DNA of 64,000 bases from BMS3BBIN04 sp964552465 (GCA_964552465.1 CAZKGR010000002.1:124001-188000); one strand, 5' to 3'; counted from the stretch's first letter, positions 26,836 through 36,380 are shown. Notes: generated by a model from the letters alone, not told the origin. Translations and numbers: made by a program.

Positions 26836-27777
26836 ATGAAAAGCACAAACGTAAAAGTCTTGTACATCACCGGCTGGGGTCGAAGTGGAACTACCATTCT
26901 CGACCGAATCCTCGGGCAAATCCCTGGATTCAACTCCGTCGGGGAGATCCGTTACATCTGGGACCGAAACTTCATCGGCAACCACTTGTGTGGCTGTGGT
27001 CAACACTTCCGTGATTGTCCGGAGTGGAGCGCTATCATCAACGATGCGTTCGGCGGATTTGACGCGGTCGATCCGAACCGGATGATCCAGATGCGCGACG
27101 GGCTTACTCGTACACGCCACCTCGCCGGACTAGCAGTTCCAGGGGCAACACGGCGAGCGTTATGGGAAAATGCGCGCGAATACCTGACCAATTTAATTGC
27201 GCTGTACAAATCGATTCAACGCCATTACGACTGCAACATTATAGTTGATTCGTCAAAGTTTCCGACCTATGCATTTACGCTCGATATTCTCAAGGAGATC
27301 GACCTGTACGTTGTTCATCTGGTTCGCGACCCACGTGCAGTATCATTCTCATGGTTGAGACGTAAACTCCAGCCGGATACCGGCACTTTGCAACCGATGG
27401 ATGAACACGGTCCCCTTTTCTCTACACTACTTTGGGATTCGTGGAACATCGCTACTGAGATGACATGGGGTAAGCGTCCTGAACGCTACATGTTCCTGCG
27501 TTATGAGGATTTCGTTCGCCAGCCGAGGAAAGCTGTGCAACGCATTTTGCAACGTTTTGGTGAAACTGTAGATGAACTCCCATTTGTTGATGATCAAACG
27601 GTGCGCCTCGGGATTGATCATACCTGTTCAGGCAATCCGAACCGTTTTCAGGAGGGTGATGTTACCCTGAGGATGGATGATGAATGGACACGCAAGATGC
27701 GTCCCCGCGATAAGGCTCTTGTTACCTCAATAGCCTTACCTTTCCTGCACCGTTATGGTTATCCGATTGTCGTATAA
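26836..27777 (+). CDS. Sulfotransferase 1
   Basis: PAPS-dependent sulfotransferase, 313 residues from ATG 26836, nine bases after the flippase stop; an in-frame ATG further upstream would overlap the flippase heavily. The 5'-phosphosulfate loop is YITGWGRSGTTILDRIL near residue 12. The 3'-phosphate-binding segment is VVHLVRDPRAVSFSWLR (Arg-Asp-Pro-Arg plus Ser). Six Cys cluster early (HLCGCGQHFRDC), which is unusual and may bind a metal or form disulfides. It differs clearly from the other four sulfotransferases. Acceptor unknown; a hydroxyl of the exported glycan or a lipid is most likely by context. Confidence 0.88.
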   Translation: MKSTNVKVLYITGWGRSGTTILDRILGQIPGFNSVGEIRYIWDRNFIGNHLCGCGQHFRDCPEWSAIINDAFGGFDAVDPNRMIQMRDGLTRTRHLAGLAVPGATRRALWENAREYLTNLIALYKSIQRHYDCNIIVDSSKFPTYAFTLDILKEIDLYVVHLVRDPRAVSFSWLRRKLQPDTGTLQPMDEHGPLFSTLLWDSWNIATEMTWGKRPERYMFLRYEDFVRQPRKAVQRILQRFGETVDELPFVDDQTVRLGIDHTCSGNPNRFQEGDVTLRMDDEWTRKMRPRDKALVTSIALPFLHRYGYPIVV

Positions 27778-27786
27778 GTAATTGAG

Positions 27787-28665
27787 GTGCAGGTGAGTCG
27801 TTCCGGCACAGATTTATTAGCTAGAGTACCGGCTGTTCGTTCACTGAAACGGATAGTCAGGCGAACGATTTTCTCTATCCGCCGGGCATCCTACCGTGAC
27901 AATTGCCTGCCGAACTTCATCGTTATCGGTGCACAGCGTGCTGGTACAACCAGCCTGTTCAATGTGCTATCATCACACCCTGATATCACCCCATCTGTTG
28001 TTAAGGAAGTTCACTTCTTTGACCTGAATTTCGACAGGGGACTGGATTGGTATAAGTCGCATTTCCCCTATCGTTCATGGAAAAAGTATCCGGATCACCA
28101 TTTGTGGGGCGAGGCGAGCCCGTATTACCTGTTTGAGCCACGGGTGCCGAAGCGAATCTATGATGCGCTGCCGGATGTAAAACTAATCGCGTCATTGCGT
28201 AACCCCATTGATAGAGCTTATTCCGATTACCAACGACAGGTTTTTCTTGGTCACGAAAAGCTGAGCTTCGAAGAAGCGATTGAAATTGAGATGGATCGCA
28301 TTTCGGGCGAAGTAGATCGGCTAGTCCGTGAACCGGCCTACAAGAGCCAGGCATACCGCCGACATTCCTACCTGACACGTGGAGTGTACTCGGATCAACT
28401 GGAACGTTGGCTTTCGGTTTTCCCGAGGAAACAGATCCATATCACATCAGCAGAAGATTTCTTCGGAGATATGACCACAGTTTTGAATTCTGTTACTGAA
28501 TTCCTCGGATTGCCGGAACATAAATATTCGACCCATCGCAACGATAATGGCGTAGCCTACAGTCCAATGTTACCGGAAACACGCGAAAGATTGCGTATCA
28601 CATTTGCTGATGAAAAACGCCGCCTTGAGTGGATTGCCGGCATGAAGTTTGACTGGGATTTGTGA
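27787..28665 (+). CDS. Sulfotransferase 2
   Basis: 292 residues. The annotated GTG 27787 overlaps GAGGT; GTG 27793 would have better spacing from it. A basic N-terminus (SLKRIVRRTIFSIRRASYRD) could contact the membrane. PAPS-binding loop FIVIGAQRAGTTSLFNVL (about residue 40). The signature WYKSHFPYR, GEASPYYLF and KLIASLRNPIDRAYSDYQ match the heparan-sulfate N-/O-sulfotransferase-like family used on polysaccharides. It is very similar in layout to the next gene, with which it shares a four-base stop/start overlap. Substrate inferred to be the surface glycan or its lipid carrier. Confidence 0.9.
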   Translation: MQVSRSGTDLLARVPAVRSLKRIVRRTIFSIRRASYRDNCLPNFIVIGAQRAGTTSLFNVLSSHPDITPSVVKEVHFFDLNFDRGLDWYKSHFPYRSWKKYPDHHLWGEASPYYLFEPRVPKRIYDALPDVKLIASLRNPIDRAYSDYQRQVFLGHEKLSFEEAIEIEMDRISGEVDRLVREPAYKSQAYRRHSYLTRGVYSDQLERWLSVFPRKQIHITSAEDFFGDMTTVLNSVTEFLGLPEHKYSTHRNDNGVAYSPMLPETRERLRITFADEKRRLEWIAGMKFDWDL

Positions 28666-29567
28666 TGGCTGATACACTTGGCACGATCAGAAAGAAGGCA
28701 CGTGAAGCGAATCTGTCGGTAACGACACGCGCAGCAGCGAAAGAACTCCTGGTCTGGACTCGCAAATCGACTGCCGGGATGCGAGTACCGCCATCGTTCT
28801 TCCTTATCGGTGCGATGAAAGCAGGGACAACATCCCTGTTCAACAATCTGGTTTTCCATCCCCAAATCGCTGAACCGGTCTCAAAAGAGATTCGATTCTT
28901 TGATTTTCACTACGAGCGTGGCAGACGCTGGTACCTCGCGCACTTTCCGTTGAAACGATCTGCCCTGCAAAGAGGTGAAACAGTCAGCGGTGAAGCCAGT
29001 CCATCATACTTGTTTGATCCGCATGCGCCGAAACGGGTCAAACGATTTTCGCCGGACGCGAAAATCATCGTGATGTTACGAAATCCCGTAGACCGTGCAT
29101 ATTCACATTATCAGCATGCCGTCCGTTACTGGGGTGAAACACGGTCCTTCGCAGACGCGGTGAAGGTGGAAGATGAGTGGATCGGGGAAGAACAACACAG
29201 ACGCAAGCTCGATCCGCGAGTGATGGTTGAAAAACGTATACAGCACTCGTACCTGACACGCGGTCGTTACCTCGACCAACTGAATCTGTGGATGAAAGAG
29301 TTCGGACGCGACAACTTTTTGATCCTTCGGGCCGAGGACTACTTCGAACGCCCTGAGAATGTAATGCCGGAGGTGCTCGGATTCTTGAATCTTCCTGCCT
29401 GGCAACCGGACGACTTCAAGCGTTTGAACATCGCAAAGTATCAGGAGTTGGATGAAGATATCCGCGCATGGACCTATGACTATTTTGCTGCACCTAACCA
29501 GGATCTATATGAATTCCTTGGGAGGTCCATGGACTGGGAAGCCATGAAAGACACGCAGGTTGCGTGA
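28665..29567 (+). CDS. Sulfotransferase 3
   Basis: About 300 residues; the ATG at 28665 overlaps the stop of sulfotransferase 2 (TGATG), indicating coupling. Motifs parallel its neighbour: basic N-terminus, FFLIGAMKAGTTSLFNNL loop, WYLAHFPLKRS, SGEASPSYLFDP, KIIVMLRNPVDRAYSHYQ and SYLTRGRYLDQLNLWMKEF. The shared blocks and order suggest that genes 2 and 3 are tandem duplicates that have since diverged, perhaps for different positions on one acceptor. The C-terminus ends in a Trp-containing motif (FLGRSMDWEAM) like the others. Confidence 0.9.
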   Translation: MADTLGTIRKKAREANLSVTTRAAAKELLVWTRKSTAGMRVPPSFFLIGAMKAGTTSLFNNLVFHPQIAEPVSKEIRFFDFHYERGRRWYLAHFPLKRSALQRGETVSGEASPSYLFDPHAPKRVKRFSPDAKIIVMLRNPVDRAYSHYQHAVRYWGETRSFADAVKVEDEWIGEEQHRRKLDPRVMVEKRIQHSYLTRGRYLDQLNLWMKEFGRDNFLILRAEDYFERPENVMPEVLGFLNLPAWQPDDFKRLNIAKYQELDEDIRAWTYDYFAAPNQDLYEFLGRSMDWEAMKDTQVA

Positions 29568-29596
29568 AACACATCTTATTCAACAAGGATGACGAC

Positions 29597-31435
29597 ATGA
29601 AAATCCGTCACCTTTCTGCACTAACCACAACCCTGATCAGCCTGATGATCATCATTGCATTGATGATTGCAGGATGTGCCAGCTCGCGAGCTCAAAAACG
29701 CCGCCCGCACGATCAGAATACAGAACAGAATCCGCCACAGGATATTGGTGGAGATGAAGAGTCGGGTGGACAACCCAATGATGAGAACGACGACGACGAA
29801 CCTGGTGGTGATGGTCACGTCGGGATGAATGAGCGTGGTTTGCCTGACCTCAACTACGAAACCCGTACAGCCAATCCGAAGCCGAACATCGCTGATGGTG
29901 CTGGTGATCCTGTTGCTCTGGAAAGCACGGTTATCACAATTAGCGTTAACCAGAATCATCCACAAGCGTCTGATAACAACTCTGGAACAGAAGATGCGCC
30001 GTTAAAAACCATCAAACGCGGCTTCCAGTTAGTTAAGCAGAATGCGATCAGCGACAACTTTGTTCACCTGAAGATCCATGAGGGTATCTATCGCGAAGAG
30101 CTGTATCTGAGCACGGGTGCGGAATCGAGGGCACATTTGTTGATAGAGGGAATCGGTGATGTCGTCATCAGCGGTTCCGAGATCTATTCAAATTGGCAAT
30201 CCACAGGTAATGGCCGTTTCGAACACGAATGGAATTATGATTGGGGTTTGTTCACTGAGACACAAGAGTGGCAGAATGCATCTGCTTCCATGAAATCCAA
30301 GCACAAGGATTGGATTCTTGATTCAGGAGATTTGTTCAAACGCCGGGAAATAGTCATCGTTAATGGCGAGATAATGCGCCAGGTTTTGTCTCAAGGCGAG
30401 ATTGCAAACGGTACATATTACGTTGATGAGCAGGGCAATCGCATTGTGCTAGATCCGCCGAACGGTGTTTCGATGAACACAGCAACTGTCGAAGTTGGCG
30501 AACGGTGGCAGATCCTGCAATTGCAGCGTTGCCCGAATATGACTGTCAGCAATTTAACGTTCCAGCATGCCGCGACGATGGTCGAGCAAAAAGCGGTCTG
30601 GATTCGTGGCTGTGACAACGTGTTAATCGAAAACTGCCGCTTCAATGACAACAACTTCCGCGGGCTGGGGCTCTACAGTTGTGACCAGGCGATGATGCGT
30701 GATTGCGAAGCGAACCATAACGGAGCGCAAGGAGTGGACATCGCGTTTATCACAAACCTCGTGATTGAAGATTGCGAAACCAATGAAAACAACTGGCGAG
30801 GCAATTGGGCAAAGACATATGCCTGGGCGATTGGTGGAATCAAAATATTAAATACGGCAAACACAATTATCCGTGGACATGAGGCTGTGGATAACCTAAC
30901 TTTCGGATTGTGGTTCGACCATGACAACTTGCACGTTCTGGTCGAAAACAGCGTGATGAACCGCAATCATATGGACGGAATGTTCCTCGAGGCAACTCGC
31001 GGCCCGATCCTGGTACGCAATTGCACGATGAACGCCAATAAGCTCGGTGGGGTACGTATCGCGAACGCGGAACGCGTTACCCTGTCTAATAATCACATTG
31101 CAAATAACGGACGGACCCAGATCTATCTGCGTGGCTACGGACGAATGGTAGACACGCGAGTCACAGGTCTGGAAGAGGAAATGCAGTACACAGAGCTTAC
31201 ATTTACGAGTAACACGTTCATCTCTGAAACAGCCGAGCAGATGCTGTTTTGGACGAACATGAACCAGCAACAGATGGAACCCTTCCTGCAGACGGCAGAA
31301 TCTGATTACAACACATGGATCCATCCAGATCCAGACGCTTGTATCGAGGTTTCAGGCATGCGGGAACGATACGGATTCGATGTATGGCGGCGGATGGTTG
31401 AGGGACCGCATTCGACCATCAATGCCGAACAATAG
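29597..31435 (+). CDS. Parallel beta-helix lipoprotein
   Basis: About 612 residues. AAGGA (29585-29589) favours ATG 29597 over the GTG at 29564 that overlaps the previous stop. Signal and lipobox LMIIIALMIAGC/A. A very acidic, Gly/Asp/Asn/Pro-rich stalk follows (about residues 40-75). Then comes a right-handed beta-helix with repeated Asn-rich turns (NVLIENCRFNDNNFRGLGLY, DCEANHNGAQGVDIAF, TNLVIEDCETNENNWRGNW, VLVENSVMNRNHMDGMFLEA, ILVRNCTMNANKLGGVRIAN). The early motif SDNNSGTEDAPLKTIKRGF is typical of DUF1565/NosD-like helices. Possibly a polysaccharide lyase, C5-epimerase or binding protein acting on the exported sulfated glycan; catalytic residues cannot be assigned. Confidence 0.85.
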   Translation: MKIRHLSALTTTLISLMIIIALMIAGCASSRAQKRRPHDQNTEQNPPQDIGGDEESGGQPNDENDDDEPGGDGHVGMNERGLPDLNYETRTANPKPNIADGAGDPVALESTVITISVNQNHPQASDNNSGTEDAPLKTIKRGFQLVKQNAISDNFVHLKIHEGIYREELYLSTGAESRAHLLIEGIGDVVISGSEIYSNWQSTGNGRFEHEWNYDWGLFTETQEWQNASASMKSKHKDWILDSGDLFKRREIVIVNGEIMRQVLSQGEIANGTYYVDEQGNRIVLDPPNGVSMNTATVEVGERWQILQLQRCPNMTVSNLTFQHAATMVEQKAVWIRGCDNVLIENCRFNDNNFRGLGLYSCDQAMMRDCEANHNGAQGVDIAFITNLVIEDCETNENNWRGNWAKTYAWAIGGIKILNTANTIIRGHEAVDNLTFGLWFDHDNLHVLVENSVMNRNHMDGMFLEATRGPILVRNCTMNANKLGGVRIANAERVTLSNNHIANNGRTQIYLRGYGRMVDTRVTGLEEEMQYTELTFTSNTFISETAEQMLFWTNMNQQQMEPFLQTAESDYNTWIHPDPDACIEVSGMRERYGFDVWRRMVEGPHSTINAEQ

Positions 31436-31483
31436 TCTGACAGCTGGAAATACTGTCGTACAAGTTCATTTCTTAGTACAGGT

Positions 31484-33001
31484 GTGTTAGTGGATACAAC
31501 AATTCGCACATTTATTGGAAAACTGAAGAGCAGGGATTACGGTTACCTGTTGATGCTCTTCTGGAAGACCGTTTTCGTCTTCGGCTTTCTCCTGTTCGCA
31601 TTTATTCTGGGTGCTGTTCCCCAGATGATGAAGCCGGACACCATGCCGATGCTGGTGGCGGGTTATGTCGTTCTGGTTCTCTGTGCGCTTTCGGTTCTTA
31701 AACCATTATTGCTGGTCTACTTCACGATTATCTCAGCATCAACCTCGACTATTGTCAAAAATATCGGAAACATGAGTGTCGGTGGAACAACCATGTCCAC
31801 CTCGGGCATGCGTTGGGCATTGATCACATTCATCGCAGGTGTAATCAATCTCTACTATTTCCGGAACAAGGGGATCCAGCGAAAGTACTGGCTATATACA
31901 ATTTTTCTGATATATGCCACGGTCATGTACGTCATCAATGGCTCCGCTGGTACTGGTGATAAGGATGTTGTCTGGTACGCGCTGCCGATGATTATCGGGA
32001 TGTTCAGCTATAACTATTTCCTGAATGCTGACCTGAAACGTTTTGAACATACCGATTGGCTGATCCGCAACAACATCTTCATCGTTATGTGTATGTTTGG
32101 CTGGTTCTTCGCGACTGGCGGCCTGGTGATGACGGCTAACGGTCCGGACGGCGAGGTGGTCGCACGTACGGTCGCTTTGTTTACATCTACTATTCTACCG
32201 ATTCCACTTGCGCGGTGGCGTTATCACCCCGATCCGCAACAACGCAAGGTCGGCTTCGTGTATTCGATGATGTTCATCGGTACCGTGTTTATCACGCTGT
32301 CACGCATGGCGTTGGGCACTGGGATGATGCTGGTAGTAATCTCGATGAACCGACCAAAACATTTCCTGCGCCTGGTGGTTGCAGTGCTGGCGGGTGGATC
32401 ACTGATCGTTGGCCTATTTGTCGCAGTCCCGCAATTCAGAGCGCGCATGTTCAAGAACGGTCGCATGCCAGCATCGTTCACAGAGTTTATCTACACCTTT
32501 GACTCGTCAGGCCGCTTCTCAAAACTGTGGCCACACACTGTCGCGAGCGCTATGGACGCACCGTGGCTCGGACAGGGACCCGGTACAGCACGCCGCAACA
32601 TCGGCGAAGCAATGACCGCGCAGAAGGTGCAGCAGGAGTATCCGCCGCATAACGAATACCTTCAAGTGTGGCATGACTTTGGTGCCATCGGAGCAGGGAT
32701 GCTCGCGATCTTCTATATATATGTGACCTTACAGATGTGGTTCAGATGGAAATATCATGATGATAGGGGTAACTATGTCCACGCTTACTGGTCGATGGCG
32801 GGATTTCTCTCTATTTTTCTGATTGCATTTTCCTCGATCACCGCTAATACTCTGCATTACCCGTTCGTCATGGCTATGGCGTTCATGATTATGGGGATGT
32901 CAGATGCGATGCAGGATCGGTTCAAGAAAGAACATGAAAACCAACAAATCAAGGCGGCGAATCCGTTGAGATTGAAGAGTGCATTTGTCTTTTTCAGATA
33001 G
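31484..33001 (+). CDS. O-antigen polymerase/ligase-like membrane protein (Wzy/WaaL)
   Basis: 505 residues with about eleven transmembrane segments and one large external loop (roughly residues 310-400). That loop carries the Wzy_C-type signature GQGPGTARRNIG ... YPPHNEYLQVWHDFGAIGAGML. Start GTG 31484 (GTG 31490 also possible), weak ribosome site. In a locus that also holds Wzx, Wza and Wzc, polymerase is the most natural role, but ligases share the same domain and cannot be excluded. A transmembrane-flanked HNEYLQ motif is diagnostic of the family, not of the reaction. Confidence 0.85.
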   Translation: MLVDTTIRTFIGKLKSRDYGYLLMLFWKTVFVFGFLLFAFILGAVPQMMKPDTMPMLVAGYVVLVLCALSVLKPLLLVYFTIISASTSTIVKNIGNMSVGGTTMSTSGMRWALITFIAGVINLYYFRNKGIQRKYWLYTIFLIYATVMYVINGSAGTGDKDVVWYALPMIIGMFSYNYFLNADLKRFEHTDWLIRNNIFIVMCMFGWFFATGGLVMTANGPDGEVVARTVALFTSTILPIPLARWRYHPDPQQRKVGFVYSMMFIGTVFITLSRMALGTGMMLVVISMNRPKHFLRLVVAVLAGGSLIVGLFVAVPQFRARMFKNGRMPASFTEFIYTFDSSGRFSKLWPHTVASAMDAPWLGQGPGTARRNIGEAMTAQKVQQEYPPHNEYLQVWHDFGAIGAGMLAIFYIYVTLQMWFRWKYHDDRGNYVHAYWSMAGFLSIFLIAFSSITANTLHYPFVMAMAFMIMGMSDAMQDRFKKEHENQQIKAANPLRLKSAFVFFR

Positions 33002-33055
33002 CCTTTCGCGTTCACAAGGTGAAGTCGCGCATACCGATAACCGGGAATCCGGATA

Positions 33056-34225
33056 GTGCGAATCCTACTGGTCTACAACGACTACAAACAGCGTGGCGGT
33101 GAGGCGGTCGCGTTCGAGAATGAGCGCGACCTTCTTCTGCAAAAAGGACACGCGGTTCAGACATATACCCGCAGCAACGATGAAACAGATGGCATGAACC
33201 CATTGACAGTTGCGGCGCGGATGATCTGGAGCCAGGAAGACTACCGTGAGATTCGGAAAGCAATCCGTGATCATAGAGCAGACATTGTGCATGTGCACAA
33301 TTTCTTCCTGATGATCAGTCCGGCTGTATACCACGCCGCCGCCGCAGAAAAAGTGCCCGTAGTCCAAACGATGCACAACTACCGTCTACTGTGCCCATCG
33401 GCGACATTCTTCCGCGATGGTGAGGTCTGCGAGGACTGCCTGAAACATCCGCTGCCGTGGCCTGGAGTCAGACACGGCTGCTACCGCGACGATCGCAAGA
33501 TAAGCGCGGCAGTAGCGGGAATGATCACAACCCACCGTGTGCTAGGTACATGGAACAACTATGTCACGCGCTACATTGCGTTGACTGAATTTACCCGTGC
33601 AAAGTACATCGAGGGCGGACTTCCGGCGGAACGGATTGTCATCAAGCCGAACTTCCTGAGCGAAGATCCGGGCTACCATTACGATCCTAAGGATTACGCA
33701 CTATTCGTTGGACGATTGTCGCATGAAAAGGGTGTGGAAACGCTGGTGGATGCGTGGAAACACAACGATCCTGGCTTTCCGTTGAAAATTGCTGGTGATG
33801 GGCCGATGATGGACGCCTTGCGAGCGAAAGCCGAAGGTACCTCAATCAAGTTCCTCGGTGCCCAACCCCGCGAACAGGTATTCGAGCTGCTGAAGAATGC
33901 AAAGATGCTATTATTCCCATCCATCTGGTATGAGTGCCTGCCATATACATTACTCGAAGCATTCGCAATCGGTACGCCGGTCATTGTATCGAAAATTGGA
34001 TCTATCGAGAGTATGGTCCGTCCTGGAGAAACTGGTTTGCACGCAGAACCTGGGAGTGGAACCTCTTGGGCTAGCGCCGTGCGAGAAGCTGCATCCGATC
34101 CTGACAAACTACTCCGAATATCGAAGGCTTCACGCGCAAACTTCGAACAGAATTACGCAACTGATGCCAACTATGCGCGGATGATCGAGATTTACCAGGA
34201 CGCTGTCGGCGCACGGACAAAATGA
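33056..34225 (+). CDS. Family 4 glycosyltransferase
   Basis: Cytoplasmic GT-B retaining glycosyltransferase, 389 residues, GTG start. The N-terminal Rossmann half begins RILLVYNDYKQRGGEAVAFE and includes IVHVHNFFLMISPAVYHAA, PVVQTMHNYRLLCPSATFFR and GEVCEDCLK. The C-terminal half has the donor-binding blocks ALFVGRLSHEKGVETLVDAW, LKIAGDGPM, FLGAQPREQVFELLKNAK, LLFPSIWYECLPYTLLEAFA and GTPVIVSKIGSIES, including the E-x7-E motif. It is the only ordinary GT in the plus-strand series, so other transferases for the repeat unit must lie elsewhere or the repeat is short. Donor unknown. Confidence 0.93.
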   Translation: MRILLVYNDYKQRGGEAVAFENERDLLLQKGHAVQTYTRSNDETDGMNPLTVAARMIWSQEDYREIRKAIRDHRADIVHVHNFFLMISPAVYHAAAAEKVPVVQTMHNYRLLCPSATFFRDGEVCEDCLKHPLPWPGVRHGCYRDDRKISAAVAGMITTHRVLGTWNNYVTRYIALTEFTRAKYIEGGLPAERIVIKPNFLSEDPGYHYDPKDYALFVGRLSHEKGVETLVDAWKHNDPGFPLKIAGDGPMMDALRAKAEGTSIKFLGAQPREQVFELLKNAKMLLFPSIWYECLPYTLLEAFAIGTPVIVSKIGSIESMVRPGETGLHAEPGSGTSWASAVREAASDPDKLLRISKASRANFEQNYATDANYARMIEIYQDAVGARTK

Positions 34226-34451
34226 ATGGAATTCATGAAGGCAGTTACTGCATGGCGAGTACCGCCTGCGTAATTTGTATGGCATATGCGCTTGAGAGAA
34301 AACTCTATAGAAACTAACTTCTGGTGCCTGTGAAGAAGTTTGGCTATTCTGATAAACGTAACAGGATTACGTTTTCACGTTAACGCAAGAAAAGACTCGA
34401 ACCGTTTCACTAAGATCATGTGATCATGTTCGATAGCAGACAGGGCAGGGG

Positions 34452-35378
34452 ATGAGCGACTTTAAGATCGATTATTGCGGTGTTGGTGCAGCGAAAGCCG
34501 GAACCACCTGGGTGTCCAAGCAACTGATGGATCATCCGCAAGCTTGCATCGGACGGCGGAAGGAATTGAACTATTTCCTCCGTAACCATCCGCTGGAAGG
34601 CGTGATTCCACGCACCGGTTCCCATTTCGATTCGTTGAATTATGTGCGCGGACCCGAGTGGTACGAGGCGCAATACGTGCGTTGCCAACCCGATCAGAAG
34701 AAAGGCGAACTTTCTACCGCTTACTTGGCCGATCCGGCCAGCCCGAAGTTGCTCTACGAACATAATCCCGATATTCGCCTGATCATGAACATCCGCAATC
34801 CAGTCGAAGCATTGTACTCGGTTTACTTCCAGATAAACGAGATGCACACAGTGCGCGAAACTTTCGAAGAGCTGCTGGAACGCACTACTCGCGGGCAGGA
34901 ATACTACAAGTACCCGTTGCATGTGCAGCGCTACCTGGATGTTTTCCCTGAGGAACAGATTCTGTTCATCTATCTGGACGACATCAAGAAGGACTCAAAA
35001 GCAGTCTATAGCCGTCTCTGCAAGCACCTGGATATTGACGAAATCGAGCTCGAATCGACTACGAAGAAGGTTAATCCGAGCCAGATGGTGCGCTCAAGAA
35101 TGATCCGTGACGCTGCGTTGCAGGTTTACTTCATGTTCGACAAGAACCAGAAAATGCGCAACATCCGTGATTGGATGCGCGAAAAGAACCTGAGCCGTTT
35201 TGCCCGGAAGATCCGTAAGTGGAACACAGTCGAAGGCCAGTATCCTACAATAAAACCGGAAACTCGTGAAAAGTTGATTGAGTATTTCCACGATGACATC
35301 ATCGAACTCGGGAAAATTCACAACCGTGACCTCAGCCATTGGCTGAAAATGCCTGAGCCCAAGGGAGTAGAAGCCTGA
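34452..35378 (+). CDS. Sulfotransferase 4
   Basis: 308 residues, preceded by a 226-base gap and AGGGG close to the ATG. PAPS loop YCGVGAAKAGTTWVSKQL at the very N-terminus; GELSTAYLADPASPKLL; RLIMNIRNPVEALYSVY for 3'-phosphate binding; then a basic C-terminal third (MREKNLSRFARKIRKW). It belongs to a different subgroup from sulfotransferases 1-3 (no N-terminal extension, RKELNYFLR block). It overlaps the next gene by one base (TGATG) and is clearly its tandem duplicate. Confidence 0.9.
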   Translation: MSDFKIDYCGVGAAKAGTTWVSKQLMDHPQACIGRRKELNYFLRNHPLEGVIPRTGSHFDSLNYVRGPEWYEAQYVRCQPDQKKGELSTAYLADPASPKLLYEHNPDIRLIMNIRNPVEALYSVYFQINEMHTVRETFEELLERTTRGQEYYKYPLHVQRYLDVFPEEQILFIYLDDIKKDSKAVYSRLCKHLDIDEIELESTTKKVNPSQMVRSRMIRDAALQVYFMFDKNQKMRNIRDWMREKNLSRFARKIRKWNTVEGQYPTIKPETREKLIEYFHDDIIELGKIHNRDLSHWLKMPEPKGVEA

Positions 35379-36292
35379 TGAACAGCGATTTCAAGCTGGA
35401 CTTCGTAGGCGTTGGTGCTGCAAAAGCTGGCACGTCATGGACCGCTGCCATTCTCGATGAACATCCGGAAGCTTGCCTCGGCACTGGCAAGGAACTCGAT
35501 TATTTCCTCGAGCTGATGCCGCTCTACATGCAGCATCGGGAGGGAACGACTGAGACCAAGATGCGTCCCAAGGGCATTGAGTGGCTGGTGAAGCAGTTCG
35601 AACACTGCGAATCTGGCCAGATCAAAGGCGAGTATAGCCCACGTTACCTAAACGATCCAGGTAGCCCGCGGCTGATCCATGAGCATAATCCGGACACCAA
35701 ACTGCTGTTCAACTTCCGAAATCCGACCGAAGCTGCCTACTCGTTCTATCATCACTACAGTGCGTTTCACCCGGTCGAGATGAGTTTCGAACAGGCGTTG
35801 GAAGAAGTGCCGGAAGGTCGGGAATACTTCGCGTACATGGATAATATCGAGAAATTTCTCAAATACTTCCCGCGCGAGCAGATGCACATCGTGCTGATGG
35901 ACGATATCAAAGCGGACAACCAGAAGGTGTACGAGGAGTTGTGCGAGTTCCTCGGCATCAAGCCTGTAGAACTGGAAGTGCTGAACAAACGCGTAAACAC
36001 AGCCAAGCAGATCCGTTCCAAGAAGATGCTGCGTGCGTTCTACCATCTGCATATGTTCGTCGGCAAGTTCGCGGCAACACGTTGGGTTCGTGATCGGCTG
36101 AAGTACAACCTCGGCGCAGGTAAGGTGTGGGGTAGCGTCAAACAGCTGAATATCAAGCGTGAAAAGTACGAAGACATGCCGCAGGATACGCGTGAAAAGC
36201 TGATCGAGATATTCCGAGAACCGAACGAACGCTTGAGCGAGTTCCTCGGACGCGACCTCAGCAACTGGAGCGATCCGACGCCTAAGAAGTGA
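35378..36292 (+). CDS. Sulfotransferase 5
   Basis: 304 residues. Opening blocks nearly repeat those of its neighbour (DFKLDFVGVGAAKAGTSW, EACLGTGKELDYFLE, KGEYSPRYLNDPGSPRLIHE, TKLLFNFRNPTEAAYSFYH), and both genes share the late QIRSKKMLRAFYHLHMFV-like basic segment. So PAPS loop, 3'-phosphate site and fold are intact. It is the last plus-strand gene before the giant minus-strand synthases; a short palindromic hairpin lies between. Acceptor unknown: glycan, lipid or the polyketide itself are open options. Confidence 0.9.
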   Translation: MNSDFKLDFVGVGAAKAGTSWTAAILDEHPEACLGTGKELDYFLELMPLYMQHREGTTETKMRPKGIEWLVKQFEHCESGQIKGEYSPRYLNDPGSPRLIHEHNPDTKLLFNFRNPTEAAYSFYHHYSAFHPVEMSFEQALEEVPEGREYFAYMDNIEKFLKYFPREQMHIVLMDDIKADNQKVYEELCEFLGIKPVELEVLNKRVNTAKQIRSKKMLRAFYHLHMFVGKFAATRWVRDRLKYNLGAGKVWGSVKQLNIKREKYEDMPQDTREKLIEIFREPNERLSEFLGRDLSNWSDPTPKK

Positions 36293-36330
36293 AGCAGCGA
36301 TGAGCTGTGAGCTTTGAGCCAATATTATGC

Positions 36331-36350
36331 CCACGACATTCATGTCGTGG
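36331..36350. terminator. Short palindromic hairpin between convergent units
   Basis: CCACGACAT / ATGTCGTGG, nine complementary bases separated by two, between sulfotransferase 5 and the synthase gene. It may act as a weak terminator for both strands; no clear T-run is present. Confidence 0.4.
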
Positions 36351-36380
36351 TTAATCTAAACGTTCCGACTTACCTGTCCA

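Noticed and set aside
34226..34451. Possible small RNA or riboswitch before sulfotransferase 4
   Set aside because: Only short, weak inverted repeats (around ACGTAACAGGATTACGT) are present; no conserved RNA fold could be recognised by eye.
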